From the NCBI RefSeq assembly GCF_007745175.1, contig NZ_CP036271.1, positions 1,818,154-1,882,153 of the forward strand: a stretch of DNA of 64,000 nt. Reading direction: 5' to 3'. Both the position numbers and the translations under genes were made by a program. This document shows, one piece after another, positions 17,322-24,995 of the stretch; the stretch's first letter is position 1; every line of letters begins with the position of its first letter. The notes below the pieces were generated by a model. It did not search any database, was not told the DNA's origin, and worked only from the letters and a program-made list of their open reading frames with translations. The stretch comes from Caulifigura coniformis (GTDB lineage Bacteria; Planctomycetota; Planctomycetia; Planctomycetales; Planctomycetaceae).

Positions 17322-17674
17322 GGGAGAGCCTCTGGTGGTCCTGCGTCCATGCGAATTCCGTCATTCGGCGTCATCAGCTGCCGAATGACCAGCTGCAGTT
17401 CGGCATGATTGCAGAAATAGTTGTTGATGTGACCGGGCGTCTGGAACCGAGAGACGTTGAAGCCGTCTTCAATGTCGTTGTAGTAGACACAGCTGTTCCC
17501 AACGACCGCGACGACCCAGAACCCGCCGCCCTCGTTGCCCCACGGGCTGAGTTTCCATTTCTGTGGCACGATGCGGATTGAGGTCCACCAGATCCGTTCT
17601 GCCGGTGACATCTTGCGAAGGCCAGCGTCGACCAGTGACTCAAGTTCCTCGAGGGCAATCGGTGTCCAGCCCAT
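17318..17674 (-). CDS. Conserved hypothetical protein, coupled to a phosphoesterase
   Basis: 118 aa. The sequence has no signal or membrane segment. Characteristic stretches are IALEELESLVDAGLRKMSP, WGNEGGGFWVVAVVGNSCVYYNDIEDGFNVSRF and NHAELQLVIRQL, which look like a small alpha/beta cytoplasmic domain seen in scattered bacteria, but I cannot name the family. AGGGA five bases before ATG 17674 supports this start; a TTG at 17734 would add 20 residues. The stop overlaps the phosphoesterase start (ATGA), so both are made from one mRNA. Confidence 0.65.
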   Translation of the reverse strand: MGWTPIALEELESLVDAGLRKMSPAERIWWTSIRIVPQKWKLSPWGNEGGGFWVVAVVGNSCVYYNDIEDGFNVSRFQTPGHINNYFCNHAELQLVIRQLMTPNDGIRMDAGPPEALP

Positions 17675-17840
17675 TACTTCCCTATCGAGCGTCGCCGTGG
17701 AGTTCTCGTTCCACGCCGCTACACGGAACTCCAAATGGCTCTACCATCGAAACAGTCACACGCCAAACTGCCTGCGTCAACCTTGCCGAACCGGGTCGCA
17801 ACGAAAGCGGCCGACCGTCCTGATGGAGAGGAATCCCGCC

Positions 17841-18335
17841 ATGTCTACCGATGCCATCTTTCGCAGTTCGCTCTCGACTCTCCTGGTCGAGATTTTCGAT
17901 GGACCACCAGGGGCCGAGGCCTTCATTCTCAACCCGAAAGATCCGGGCCTGGCCCGACAGATGGAATCGATCTCGGCCGAGACCGCCTCGACGCGCCCCA
18001 TGCCGGGCCAGACGACCATCGCCGCCCATCTCGACCACGTCCTCTACGGCCTGACTCTTCTCAACCGCTGGGCCGACGGCGAGGAGAACCCCTGGGCGAC
18101 CGCCGACTGGTCGGCGAGCTGGAAGCGGACCGTCGTGAACGAGGCGCAATGGAAAGACCTGTGCGGCCGGTTCCGGGACGGAGCGGCCCGGTGGAAGAAG
18201 ACGGTCGCCACACGAACCGACTGGAATCCTCTGACGGCCTGCGGAGCAATCGCCAGCTGCGCCCATACCGCATACCACCTCGGCGCGATCCGGCAGATCC
18301 TCGCGGCCATGAACGCGAATACCGCTCCAACGTAG
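17841..18335 (+). CDS. DinB-like four-helix protein
   Basis: 164 aa. Features of the DinB/YfiT superfamily include TIAAHLDHVLYGLTLLNRW in the first half and CAHTAYHLGAIRQILAAM at the end, which supply metal-binding histidines of this helical fold. Members include thiol-dependent transferases and damage-induced proteins; the substrate here is unknown. ATG 17841 is preceded by GGAGAGG. Monocistronic and divergent from the 118-aa protein gene. Only the fold is assigned. Confidence 0.75.
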   Translation: MSTDAIFRSSLSTLLVEIFDGPPGAEAFILNPKDPGLARQMESISAETASTRPMPGQTTIAAHLDHVLYGLTLLNRWADGEENPWATADWSASWKRTVVNEAQWKDLCGRFRDGAARWKKTVATRTDWNPLTACGAIASCAHTAYHLGAIRQILAAMNANTAPT

Positions 18336-18370
18336 TCGTACCGCCCTCCGCCCCCGGGCAATCCGCGCCG

Positions 18371-18628
18371 TCAGCGGTAGAGGTCGCCACGATGCGCATA
18401 TGCGTCGAAAGCGTCCAGCAGGCCGACCGGCGCATCGTCCGGCCGCGTGAAGACGCGTGTGCACGAGTTGCATCGATAACGGTACGGTTCGTACTGCAGC
18501 GGAGCATGCTGGATGTCGCCACTGTGGCAATGCACACACTGCGGCAGGCAGGCCGCGAGCGCGGAGTACGCCGCCAGGCAGGCAAAGGCGGTGATCGGCA
18601 GCATCAGCCCTGACAGAACTCGTTTCAC
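18371..18628 (-). CDS. Small exported Cys-rich protein, possible zinc ribbon
   Basis: 85 aa. An N-terminal hydrophobic segment (VLSGLMLPITAFACLAAYSALA) serves as signal or anchor, followed by CVHC and, about 20 residues on, CNSC, a four-cysteine set suitable for one zinc. The CVHCHSG part also resembles heme attachment, but it is not a clean c-type site because CxxCH overlaps another His. GTG start at 18628 is chosen since it begins just before the signal segment; longer starts give unnatural N-termini. Function unknown. Confidence 0.5.
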   Translation of the reverse strand: MKRVLSGLMLPITAFACLAAYSALAACLPQCVHCHSGDIQHAPLQYEPYRYRCNSCTRVFTRPDDAPVGLLDAFDAYAHRGDLYR

Positions 18629-18965
18629 GTGTGGCCCCCACGCTTCCGGATCCGACGCCAGCCAAACAAACGCACGGCAATGGCAACCTGAATTTAACCG
18701 CGAGCTGGCGCGTTTGCACCGCCAAATTCCGGCGGGCAATCAGGCCTCATAACACTGGAGCCACGCTCGCCGCGGGCCTGTGCTCGTCCCGTCCGCAGCC
18801 AGCGTCAGTCCACGGCGCTGAACCGAACGTCATTCCCCTCCAGGGAGGCCGTGAGACGTTGTCGTTCACCGGGAGCCAGACGCGCGAACCGGATCACCGG
18901 ACGCAGCGCGGGAACGCCGGCAGCCTTCCCGCGCTGCCATTTCGACCAACGAATCGACGCTCGCC
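18629..18965. other. Intergenic region upstream of the ArsR-VOC operon
   Basis: About 340 bases without a convincing gene. Reading the minus strand near 18805-18890 gives a short tail resembling a real C-terminus, but no start or body belongs to it. Composition is ordinary. Confidence 0.35.
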
Positions 18966-18995
18966 TTGACAGGCAAGTCACCACTTGCCTATCGT
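18966..18995 (+). promoter_or_regulatory. ArsR-VOC promoter with perfect operator between -35 and -10
   Basis: A consensus -35 TTGACA (18966-18971) and -10 TATCGT (18990-18995) are 18 bases apart. A perfect inverted repeat, AGGCAAGT (18971-18978) and ACTTGCCT (18983-18990) with a CACC spacer, fills exactly the space between them. This is the expected position for an autorepressor. The predicted transcript start coincides with the GTG at 19003. Confidence 0.75.
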
Positions 18996-19002
18996 AAGCC
19001 TT

Positions 19003-19293
19003 GTGGCTGATCTGTTTGAAGCCCTGGTCGCTCCGGCACGACGCGCAATTCTCGACGAGTTGTGCGAGCGCGATGGGCAGACCCTGTTCGAGATCTGTGC
19101 TCGACTGGCAATGAAGCATGGGCTCAATCACACCCGCCAGGCCATCTCCCAGCACCTCGATGTGCTCGAAGCTGCCGGCCTGATCAGCACACGCCGTGAA
19201 GGGCGGTACAAGTTTCACGACCTCAACAAGGCTCCATTGAGCGCCATCGTCGATCGATGGCTCAAACCAGGCCGGAAAGGCGAAGGCTCATGA
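19003..19293 (+). CDS. ArsR-family winged-helix repressor
   Basis: 96 aa. The winged helix runs from LFEALVAPARRAILDELCERDGQTLFEICARL through NHTRQAISQHLDVLEAAGLI (recognition helix) to the wing STRREGRYKFHDLN and a closing PLSAIVDRWL. It has no metal-binding cysteine set, so it belongs to the non-metal SdpR/AHSA-linked ArsR subgroup. GTG 19003 falls at the predicted transcript start, implying a leaderless mRNA; a TTG at 18985 would lie inside the operator. The stop overlaps the VOC start in ATGA. Autorepression through the 18971-18990 palindrome is likely. Confidence 0.88.
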   Translation: MADLFEALVAPARRAILDELCERDGQTLFEICARLAMKHGLNHTRQAISQHLDVLEAAGLISTRREGRYKFHDLNKAPLSAIVDRWLKPGRKGEGS

Positions 19294-19673
19294 AAATCGT
19301 TGTCACCAGCGTCCTCGTTGACGACCAGGAAAAGGCCCTCCGGTTCTACACCGAGAAACTCGGCTTCGTCAAAAAGCACGACGTCCCTATGGGCGAGTTC
19401 CGGTGGCTGACTCTCGTCTCGCCTGAGAACGCGGAGGGGACCGAGCTTCTGCTCGAGCCCGACCAGCACCCGGCCGCGCGGCCGTTCAAGCAGGCCCTCG
19501 TCGAAGACGGAATTCCCTACACCTCCTTCGGCGTCGCCAATATCCAGGCCGAATACGATCGCCTCTGTGCGGCCGGCGTGCAGTTCACGCAGCCGCCGGT
19601 GGCGATGGGCCCGGTCACCACCGCGGTCTTCGATGACACCTGCGGAAACCTGATCCAGATCGCGCAGCAGTAG
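19290..19673 (+). CDS. VOC-superfamily (glyoxalase/bleomycin-resistance-like) protein
   Basis: 127 aa, one VOC module of two beta-alpha-beta units: KIVVTSVLVDDQEKALRFYTEKLGF and a second half with IPYTSFGVANIQAEYDRL, ending VFDDTCGNLIQIAQ, where D and E/Q positions serve as metal ligands. It is translated in an ATGA overlap with the ArsR gene, an arrangement found in several phyla. The substrate may be an electrophile or drug sensed indirectly by the ArsR protein; this is inferred. Confidence 0.88.
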   Translation: MKIVVTSVLVDDQEKALRFYTEKLGFVKKHDVPMGEFRWLTLVSPENAEGTELLLEPDQHPAARPFKQALVEDGIPYTSFGVANIQAEYDRLCAAGVQFTQPPVAMGPVTTAVFDDTCGNLIQIAQQ

Positions 19674-19777
19674 CCTCGCTTCACACCCGGGTGGGGAATC
19701 CTCATGGTCGACGCCGCCTGCATCGATCAATGCAGCCGCTGGCAGCGTCTGCCATGGGTGACATGCCAGCTTGTTAT

Positions 19778-20173
19778 TCAGTTAGGCCAAGCCGCGTTCT
19801 GCAGAACGATGCGATAGCCGTCCGGGTCTTCGAACGTCTTGCCCAGGCGATCCCAGTAAGGGTTGAACGAGGCGACGGCAGTATGCCCCGCGGCCTCCAG
19901 CCGCGCGACCGCCGTCGCCCAGGCGGCGTGATCGGGAAGATAGAACACCAGCAGGTTGTCTTCCGTCGGCGCCCGGCCAGCACGATGTCCGGCCCTGCGG
20001 GTGAACTCCAGATGCCAGTTCGCCCCCTGAACTCCCAGCATCACGCCGTCGAAACCGGCATGATTCTCGAATGCGCCCAGAACCTCCATTCCCAGGCCAT
20101 CACGATAGAACGCGACGACCGGCTCGAGGTCATCGGTGGGCCGGGCGATGCGGAGCGCGCCGTACGCAGACAT
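19778..20173 (-). CDS. VOC-superfamily protein, second copy
   Basis: 131 aa. It begins LRIARPTDDLEPVVAFYRDGLGMEVLGAF and ends FEDPDGYRIVLQN, the classic first and last strands of a single VOC module. It differs strongly from the VOC protein encoded at 19290-19673, so it is not a recent duplicate. ATG 20173 is preferred to a start ten codons earlier. No operon partner. Substrate unknown. Confidence 0.85.
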   Translation of the reverse strand: MSAYGALRIARPTDDLEPVVAFYRDGLGMEVLGAFENHAGFDGVMLGVQGANWHLEFTRRAGHRAGRAPTEDNLLVFYLPDHAAWATAVARLEAAGHTAVASFNPYWDRLGKTFEDPDGYRIVLQNAAWPN

Positions 20174-20530
20174 GCGTGAACCTGATGAACCGGGAGTTTG
20201 CAACCTTCCTCACACCTTCGGGTGCACAGTGAAGGTTCTCAATCGGAACGAGTTCAGACAACTTTCAGGAGGAAGCCGCTCCCCTGCAATTCGACAGAGG
20301 GACTACTCTCCCGGATTCCGCGCCAAATGCGTTCCCCTGAGGTTCCCTTCACCTCTCGAGCCTTTTCTGCGAGGCGAGGAGTTGCGGCTCTCGAGAAACC
20401 AGGGAAAACCCGGCCCGGGAGGTTGACCCGGGTGCGTCCATCCGAGAATCAGGACGTCAGGCTTCGTGCTCTGCGGGCGCGGCGAGTGCTCCCCACGAAG
20501 TCTTTGGAAACGGACCGATGGAAGGAATTG
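20174..20530. other. Divergent intergenic region with hairpins
   Basis: No gene recognised. It contains AACCTTC (20202-20208) and GAAGGTT (20231-20237), which enclose an ACC-TTCG-GGT tetraloop hairpin, and CCCGGG repeated at 20414-20419 and 20427-20432. Either may be regulatory; neither has a U-tract. Confidence 0.4.
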
Positions 20531-20938
20531 ATGTCTCTTCGCAAATTGACGCTCCCGCTGTTCGCCCTCCTGACGATGGCCTTCGCGACCCCGGCCGAAG
20601 CCAGGCCGATCTACAGCGCCCCCATGCCGGTTCCGCTTCCGGGAATTGCCGCCGATGGGACGCTCGATTTCGAAACGCTGGGCAGCGAGGGGGTGGGCGT
20701 TTATTCCGTCTCCCTCACACGCAAAGGCGTCATCTTTGAAATCGAAGCGACGGGCATCGTCGCAAACCTGACGGGAAAGAAGTTCACCTCCAAGGATTAC
20801 CTCGACTTCATGGGCGGTTCCGAGGTTCCCCCGGAACCGGGAGAGATGGACATCAAGAAGTTCAAATACACCGTCACCAAGAACGGGAAGGCGACGCTGA
20901 AGGCGTCCTTCACGACTGACGTGTTCCCGATGCCCTGA
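20531..20938 (+). CDS. Small secreted protein, unknown
   Basis: 135 aa. A signal peptide (KLTLPLFALLTMAFATPAEA) is followed by an Ala/Pro-rich start and a beta-rich domain: GVGVYSVSLTRKGVIFEIEATGIV, KFKYTVTKNGKATLKASF. GGAA lies four bases before ATG 20531, which fits the signal peptide; the upstream extension to 20198 is not natural. A strong hairpin follows the gene. Probably periplasmic or surface-located; no family recognised. Confidence 0.65.
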   Translation: MSLRKLTLPLFALLTMAFATPAEARPIYSAPMPVPLPGIAADGTLDFETLGSEGVGVYSVSLTRKGVIFEIEATGIVANLTGKKFTSKDYLDFMGGSEVPPEPGEMDIKKFKYTVTKNGKATLKASFTTDVFPMP

Positions 20939-20965
20939 AGCAGCCATTTGAGACGGTGAAATCCA

Positions 20966-21000
20966 GAAAGGCGTGAGGCCCGTTGAGCCTCACGCCTTTC
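20966..21000 (+). terminator. Strong hairpin, probable terminator
   Basis: GAAAGGCGTGAGGC (20966-20979) and its exact complement (20987-21000) form a 14-bp stem with a seven-base loop, 28 bases after a stop codon. The 3' side ends in UUUC then UUC, a short U-run. Confidence 0.7.
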
Positions 21001-21105
21001 TTCATGTCCTGGCCGATCATCTCCGGCCGCCGCGCGATAACGCGGTCGATGATCCGGGCAGCACCAGCAGCCGCGGGGCCGTGTCCGCATCGCGGGCGAC
21101 CGTAA

Positions 21106-21555
21106 TTACGTCTCCAGTTTGAAGTCGAACACGTTCTCGCCCGGCTTCACATCCGCCTGCAGTTCCGACTTCGTGTTGTAGCGGGCCGGAATCTTTGGCT
21201 TCGAAGGCTTCACCGCTTTCCGCTGCGGCGCATTCTCCTCACTCTGGGCGTCGTCCGCGTCATCTTCTCCTTCACTCGGGGCAATCTCGACGCGATTCTT
21301 CCCGAGCTTGGTGCCTCGCGTCTCGCGAACGTAGATCAGGTCGTACGTGCCGTCGGCCGTCGTCGTGGCCTTGGCCGGGCGACCATTCTCGGGAAAGAAA
21401 ACGACAGCCATGCCAGCGAGCGGCTGGCCGTCCAGCGTGATTGTTCCCTTCACCTGGCCCAGGTCTGGCTGGTCGCTGACACCGCCGCACCCGGTCAGAT
21501 TCAGGGTCAGAATGGCCACCGTGACTGTGAGAAAACTCTGCTGCACCAGTTTCAC
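21106..21555 (-). CDS. Lipoprotein with transthyretin/carboxypeptidase-regulatory-like fold (cassette B)
   Basis: 149 aa. A lipobox-like LTGCGG follows a hydrophobic signal. Next comes a beta-sandwich stretch, GTITLDGQPLAGMAVVFFPENGRPAKATTTADGTYDLIYVRETRGTKLGKNRVEI, typical of planctomycete transthyretin-like (TTL) lipoproteins. A charged linker is followed by IPARYNTKSEL and NVFDFKLE, which these proteins share. GTG 21555 is chosen because AGGCAGGA precedes it; a TTG at 21576 is the alternative. It lies downstream of a DUF1559 gene with a hairpin between them and is a paralogue of the lipoprotein at 23120-23572. Confidence 0.82.
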   Translation of the reverse strand: MKLVQQSFLTVTVAILTLNLTGCGGVSDQPDLGQVKGTITLDGQPLAGMAVVFFPENGRPAKATTTADGTYDLIYVRETRGTKLGKNRVEIAPSEGEDDADDAQSEENAPQRKAVKPSKPKIPARYNTKSELQADVKPGENVFDFKLET

Positions 21556-21604
21556 TGTCGAATCCTGCCTCGTCAAAAAGAAGGAACTTCGGGAAACGGA
21601 AACA

Positions 21605-21631
21605 AGCCGCGCAGGTCGTCCTGACGCGGCT
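21605..21631 (-). terminator. Intercistronic hairpin, cassette B
   Basis: AGCCGCGCAGG (21605-21615) pairs with 21620-21631 across a TCGT loop, with one bulged base. On the minus strand it is followed by TTGTTTC. It stands between the DUF1559 stop codon and the lipoprotein start, as in cassette A, and could lower expression of the second gene. Confidence 0.55.
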
Positions 21632-21650
21632 CGCCGATCATCCGCTCAAA

Positions 21651-22601
21651 TCAGAACTCGCCGAGCGTTTCGCCGCCGGCCCGGGTCATCGTGCCCTGGT
21701 AAGTCTTCATGTCCATGTTTTCCGACATGAACCGGACCGCCCCGTCGCCGAACACGAAATGAGCGCCTCCGGTATGCCAGCTCCCGGTCGCTTCTTCAGC
21801 GCCGCCGTTGATCGGATCATTCCCTTCAGCGGCGATCATGTGCTCCGTCATCTCGGTCGGCGGATTGCTGTCCGCGCCGTTGGAGAACACGACCCGACGA
21901 TCACAGCCTGCCCCGAAGCCCCCCATGGCGTCGCCGCCGCTATCCGGGACTTCCGCGACGAACACCGTATTCGACATCCCGTCCTTCACGTCCGCGAAAC
22001 GGACGGCGCTGCTCACGTGGAACACTCCGCTGCCGTTCATGCATCCCCAGGGATCCGTTCGATTATGAGCGGGAGTCGTCAGGGATGTTCCGTTGTAGCA
22101 ATCGTCGTTGCCGTTCCCGATCCGGATTCCCATGCTGCCGTTGTAGTTGCACGTCTGATAACCGTTCTTCTGCGAGCCGTTGCGGACATCCGGCTGCGAA
22201 GGACACCAGAACACCGACATCGTGGTCTGCTTCAGCACCAGCGTCTTGCCGGTATTCTGATCCCCCTTTTCGTTCCCCATCCCGTCATCTCCCTGGATGG
22301 CGTTGAACAGCGGGGCCTGGTCGAGAAACGGCAGGATGCTGGCCTGCCAGGTCCAGCCGTGACCGTTGTCCTGAGTCCCGGCCGGGTTCAGCAGCACGAC
22401 GCTGCCAGGTGGCAGAATGTTGTGCGAATCGACGTAGTTGTGCAGCGACAGGCCGATCTGCTTCAGGTTGTTCTTGCACTGCGTCCGCCGCGCGGCCTCC
22501 CGCGCCTGTTGCACGGCCGGCAGCAGCAGGGCAATCAGAATGGCGATGATCGCGATCACCACCAGCAATTCGATCAGCGTAAAACCCCTCCGAGCTTTCA
22601 T
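21651..22601 (-). CDS. DUF1559 prepilin-like secreted protein (cassette B)
   Basis: 316 aa. The leader MKARRG is cut before [20 protein letters not shown] by a prepilin peptidase (G6/F7, E11 at +5), followed by the family block [21 protein letters not shown]. The later parts are typical: [44 protein letters not shown] and a terminal GGE..GEF. DUF1559 proteins occur in tens to hundreds of copies in planctomycetes and their function is unknown; pilus or envelope-surface roles are guessed. GGAAGG eight bases before ATG 22601 decides the start. Close paralogue of 23681-24640. Confidence 0.93.
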   Translation of the reverse strand: MKARRGFTLIELLVVIAIIAILIALLLPAVQQAREAARRTQCKNNLKQIGLSLHNYVDSHNILPPGSVVLLNPAGTQDNGHGWTWQASILPFLDQAPLFNAIQGDDGMGNEKGDQNTGKTLVLKQTTMSVFWCPSQPDVRNGSQKNGYQTCNYNGSMGIRIGNGNDDCYNGTSLTTPAHNRTDPWGCMNGSGVFHVSSAVRFADVKDGMSNTVFVAEVPDSGGDAMGGFGAGCDRRVVFSNGADSNPPTEMTEHMIAAEGNDPINGGAEEATGSWHTGGAHFVFGDGAVRFMSENMDMKTYQGTMTRAGGETLGEF

Positions 22602-23119
22602 CTCAAAACCTTCCTGAATGAACGGGCAATCACGAGCTGCGAACGCACGGGCGCGACATATCGCGCTCCGAGACGCACGAGTTCCATCTGTACGGGACGA
22701 GCGAGAGTCCTCGCCTTGATGTCGAAACTTCCTGGTCGCCGGCCCGAGGAGGAATTCGCTGGGCCGGGCCACGCCTGTCAATCACGGCGTCCGATCACCA
22801 CTTGGCGCGTTCGACAACCGGCAATGAGATGCCTGAAAAACGGGTGGCCGGCAGAACGCTTCATCGATTGAATTGCGATCCTGACCTTGTTCGGGGGGCA
22901 CCGTAGCGCGTCAATGTGAAGGAACCATGTAGAGGCGATGAACTTCACGGGAGCGCGCAACCTTCCCGTCGTGGCGCGGTGTTGGCCTCAGAGACTCCCC
23001 CTCGTGGCATAAACCAGCCCACAAAAAAAGACGTGGCGCCGATCAGGCGCCACGTCTTTGGTGATCCTCGTCCGATCGCGGAACGCCTGCGGCCAACGCA
23101 GGCGACCGGTCTCAAGCCG
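22602..23119. other. Spacer between cassette B and cassette A
   Basis: About 520 bases without a gene. It contains the cassette A terminator (23022-23059). A possible minus-strand promoter for cassette B near 22905-22930 has a TTGACG box but a poor -10. Nothing else was recognised. Confidence 0.4.
23022..23059 (-). terminator. Rho-independent terminator of cassette A
   Basis: A perfect 14-bp stem (23027-23040 with 23046-23059, loop GATCA) is followed on the minus strand by a run of U with one G (from the plus-strand A-run 23023-23029). It lies 60 bases after the lipoprotein stop codon. Confidence 0.85.
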
Positions 23120-23572
23120 CTACTTCGACTCCAGCTGGAAATCGAAGACGTTCTCCCCCGCCTTCACATCGACTTCCAGCTCGCTCCTGGTGTTGTATCT
23201 GGCCGGAATCACCGCTTTGCTCGACTTCGCGGCCTTTTTGGCCGGTCCAGCGTCATCACCCGTCTCGGCCGACGGGTCGTCTTCCTCTTCGGTATTCCCG
23301 ATCTGCACCTTGTTCTTGCCGAGCTTCGTCCCCTTCGTGCTGCGGATGTAGTTCAGTTCGTACTTCCCTTCCGCGTCGGTCTTGCCCATGGCGGGCCGCC
23401 CGTCCAACGGCGAGAACATCACCGCCACGCCGCTCAGCGGCGTGCCGTCCATCGTGATGGTCCCCGTCACCTGTCCCAGGTCTGGCGCGTCGCCGGGACC
23501 GCCGCAGCCCGCCAGGTTCAGGACCAGAAATGTCATGGCGGCCGCGAGAGAGCCGCAGGGTTTGAAAGTCAC
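23120..23572 (-). CDS. Lipoprotein with transthyretin/carboxypeptidase-regulatory-like fold (cassette A)
   Basis: 150 aa. Signal plus lipobox-like LAGCGG, then GTITMDGTPLSGVAVMFSPLDGRPAMGKTDAEGKYELNYIRSTKGTKLGKNKVQI, the same beta-sandwich as the lipoprotein at 21106-21555. An acidic/lysine-rich linker follows and IPARYNTRSELEVDVKAGENVFDFQLES ends the protein. The paralogues align over their whole length with conserved key words, so the gene pair was duplicated. GTG 23572 has GAGG eight bases upstream. The protein probably sits at the periplasmic face of a membrane. Function unknown. Confidence 0.82.
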   Translation of the reverse strand: MTFKPCGSLAAAMTFLVLNLAGCGGPGDAPDLGQVTGTITMDGTPLSGVAVMFSPLDGRPAMGKTDAEGKYELNYIRSTKGTKLGKNKVQIGNTEEEDDPSAETGDDAGPAKKAAKSSKAVIPARYNTRSELEVDVKAGENVFDFQLESK

Positions 23573-23614
23573 GTGAGAAACCTCGGAATGAAAAGCGGAA
23601 TCCGGAAATGACAA

Positions 23615-23647
23615 AGCAAGCCTTATCAACCGACGACAAGGCTTGCT
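23615..23647 (-). terminator. Intercistronic hairpin, cassette A
   Basis: AGCAAGCCTT (23615-23624) and AAGGCTTGCT (23638-23647) form a perfect 10-bp stem with a 13-base loop, between the DUF1559 stop and the lipoprotein start. The minus-strand 3' flank is TTGTC, a weak U-run, so it may attenuate or stabilise rather than fully terminate. Confidence 0.6.
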
Positions 23648-23680
23648 CTTGATTGAAACCAGCAGCCGGTCGCCCGCGAA

Positions 23681-24640
23681 TCAGAATTCGCCGACGATTT
23701 CACCACCCTTCCGGGTGCTCAGCGCCCGGTAGGTGTCCATGCTGATGTTCTCCGAGATGAACCGCACAGCTCCGTCGCCCAGAGCGAAGTGCGCTCCGCC
23801 GACATGGAAGCTGCCAGCCGCTTCCTCGGCCCCGCCGTTGATCGGGTCGTTGGTTTCGGCCGCCATCAGGTATTCCGTCATCTCGGTCGGCGGATTTCCC
23901 TCCGCGCCCGTGGAGAAGACGTATCGGCGATCGCCGCCGGCGTTGTAGTCGCCCAGGGCGTCGCCGCCGGTGTCGACCACTTCACTGACGAAGATCGTGT
24001 TCGAGAGGCCATCCGAGACGTCACGGAACGAAACGCTGCTGTTGATGTAGAAAATTCCGTCGCCGTTCATGCAGCCCCAGGCCTTCGTCCGGATGTCATT
24101 CGGAGTCGCCAGGCCCTGGGCGCTGTTGTAGCAGTCGTCGTTGCCGTTCCCGATATAGCGGCCCATGTTGCCGTTATAGTTCGACGGGGCGTAGCCGTTC
24201 TTCTGGCTGCCGCCGCGCACATCCGGCTGGGACGGGCACCAGAACACCGGAATGACCGTCTGGCCGCCCAGCTTCTGCTTCGCGCCGTTCTGGTCGCCCG
24301 TGTCGGTTCCCAGGCCGTTGTTCTCCGGCCCCTGGATCGCGTTGTACATCGGCGCCTGGTCAATGTACGGGAGGATGCTGGCATGCCATGTCCAGCCGAA
24401 GCCATAATCCTGGGTTCCGGCCCCGTTCAACGACGCGACGCTCCCGGACGGAAGCTTGCTGAACGTGTCGTGGTAGTTGTGAAGCGCCAGGCCAATCTGC
24501 TTCAGGGCGTTCTTGCACTGGGTTCGCCTTGCGGCCTCCCGCGCCTGCTGCACGGCCGGCAGCAGAAGAGCAATCAGAATGGCGATGATCGCGATCACCA
24601 CCAGCAACTCAATCAGCGTAAAACCCCTCCGAGACTTCAT
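23681..24640 (-). CDS. DUF1559 prepilin-like secreted protein (cassette A)
   Basis: 319 aa. Leader MKSRRG is followed by [20 protein letters not shown] and [21 protein letters not shown]. It shares with 21651-22601 the words [36 protein letters not shown], the DCYN region, [47 protein letters not shown] and the terminal GEF, so they are recent paralogues. GGAAGG before ATG 24640 sets the start. A clear promoter lies 36 bases upstream and a lipoprotein gene follows. Function unknown; presumed surface or pilus-like component processed by prepilin peptidase. Confidence 0.93.
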   Translation of the reverse strand: MKSRRGFTLIELLVVIAIIAILIALLLPAVQQAREAARRTQCKNALKQIGLALHNYHDTFSKLPSGSVASLNGAGTQDYGFGWTWHASILPYIDQAPMYNAIQGPENNGLGTDTGDQNGAKQKLGGQTVIPVFWCPSQPDVRGGSQKNGYAPSNYNGNMGRYIGNGNDDCYNSAQGLATPNDIRTKAWGCMNGDGIFYINSSVSFRDVSDGLSNTIFVSEVVDTGGDALGDYNAGGDRRYVFSTGAEGNPPTEMTEYLMAAETNDPINGGAEEAAGSFHVGGAHFALGDGAVRFISENISMDTYRALSTRKGGEIVGEF

Positions 24641-24675
24641 GATAAAACCTTCCATAAACGTCGAGCGGTAAACGA

Positions 24676-24704
24676 ATTACAGATTGTTAAGAATTTCACA
24701 TCAA
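24676..24704 (-). promoter_or_regulatory. Sigma70-type promoter of cassette A
   Basis: On the minus strand TTGATG (24704-24699) and TGTAAT (24681-24676) are separated by 17 bases. The transcript would begin near 24669, giving a 5' UTR of about 29 bases that includes the GGAAGG ribosome site. The surrounding sequence is AT-rich compared with the rest of the window. Confidence 0.65.
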
Positions 24705-24995
24705 TTGGCGGCCAACGCCAGTGGTTCATCCGCTTGAATTCGGGGAAATCCAGAAATTCTCATCGTTCGTCCAGATGAGATCCGTACAGTCGCGAATAGT
24801 TCGCGAGGCGAATCAACAGTCATGCCGTCGCCACAAATCACGATTTGAAAGCGACTTCCGATCGAACGCGGCCAACAACACATGAAAGTCCGTTCATATG
24901 TCGCTTGCTGGAGGGCGGACTGTCGAAAATGGCCAGCGCATGGCGCAGAGAACGGTCACCAGGCCAGCGCAGGTCGGCCAAGGCGCCTCCCCCGC

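Noticed and set aside
18553-18628. c-type heme site in the small exported protein (CVHCH)
   Set aside because: The motif exists, but the following CNSC and small size fit a zinc ribbon equally well, so no heme claim is made.
18805-18890. Possible remnant of a gene C-terminus on the minus strand (ending RLTASLEGNDVRFSAVD)
   Set aside because: Too short, no upstream coding body; could be chance.
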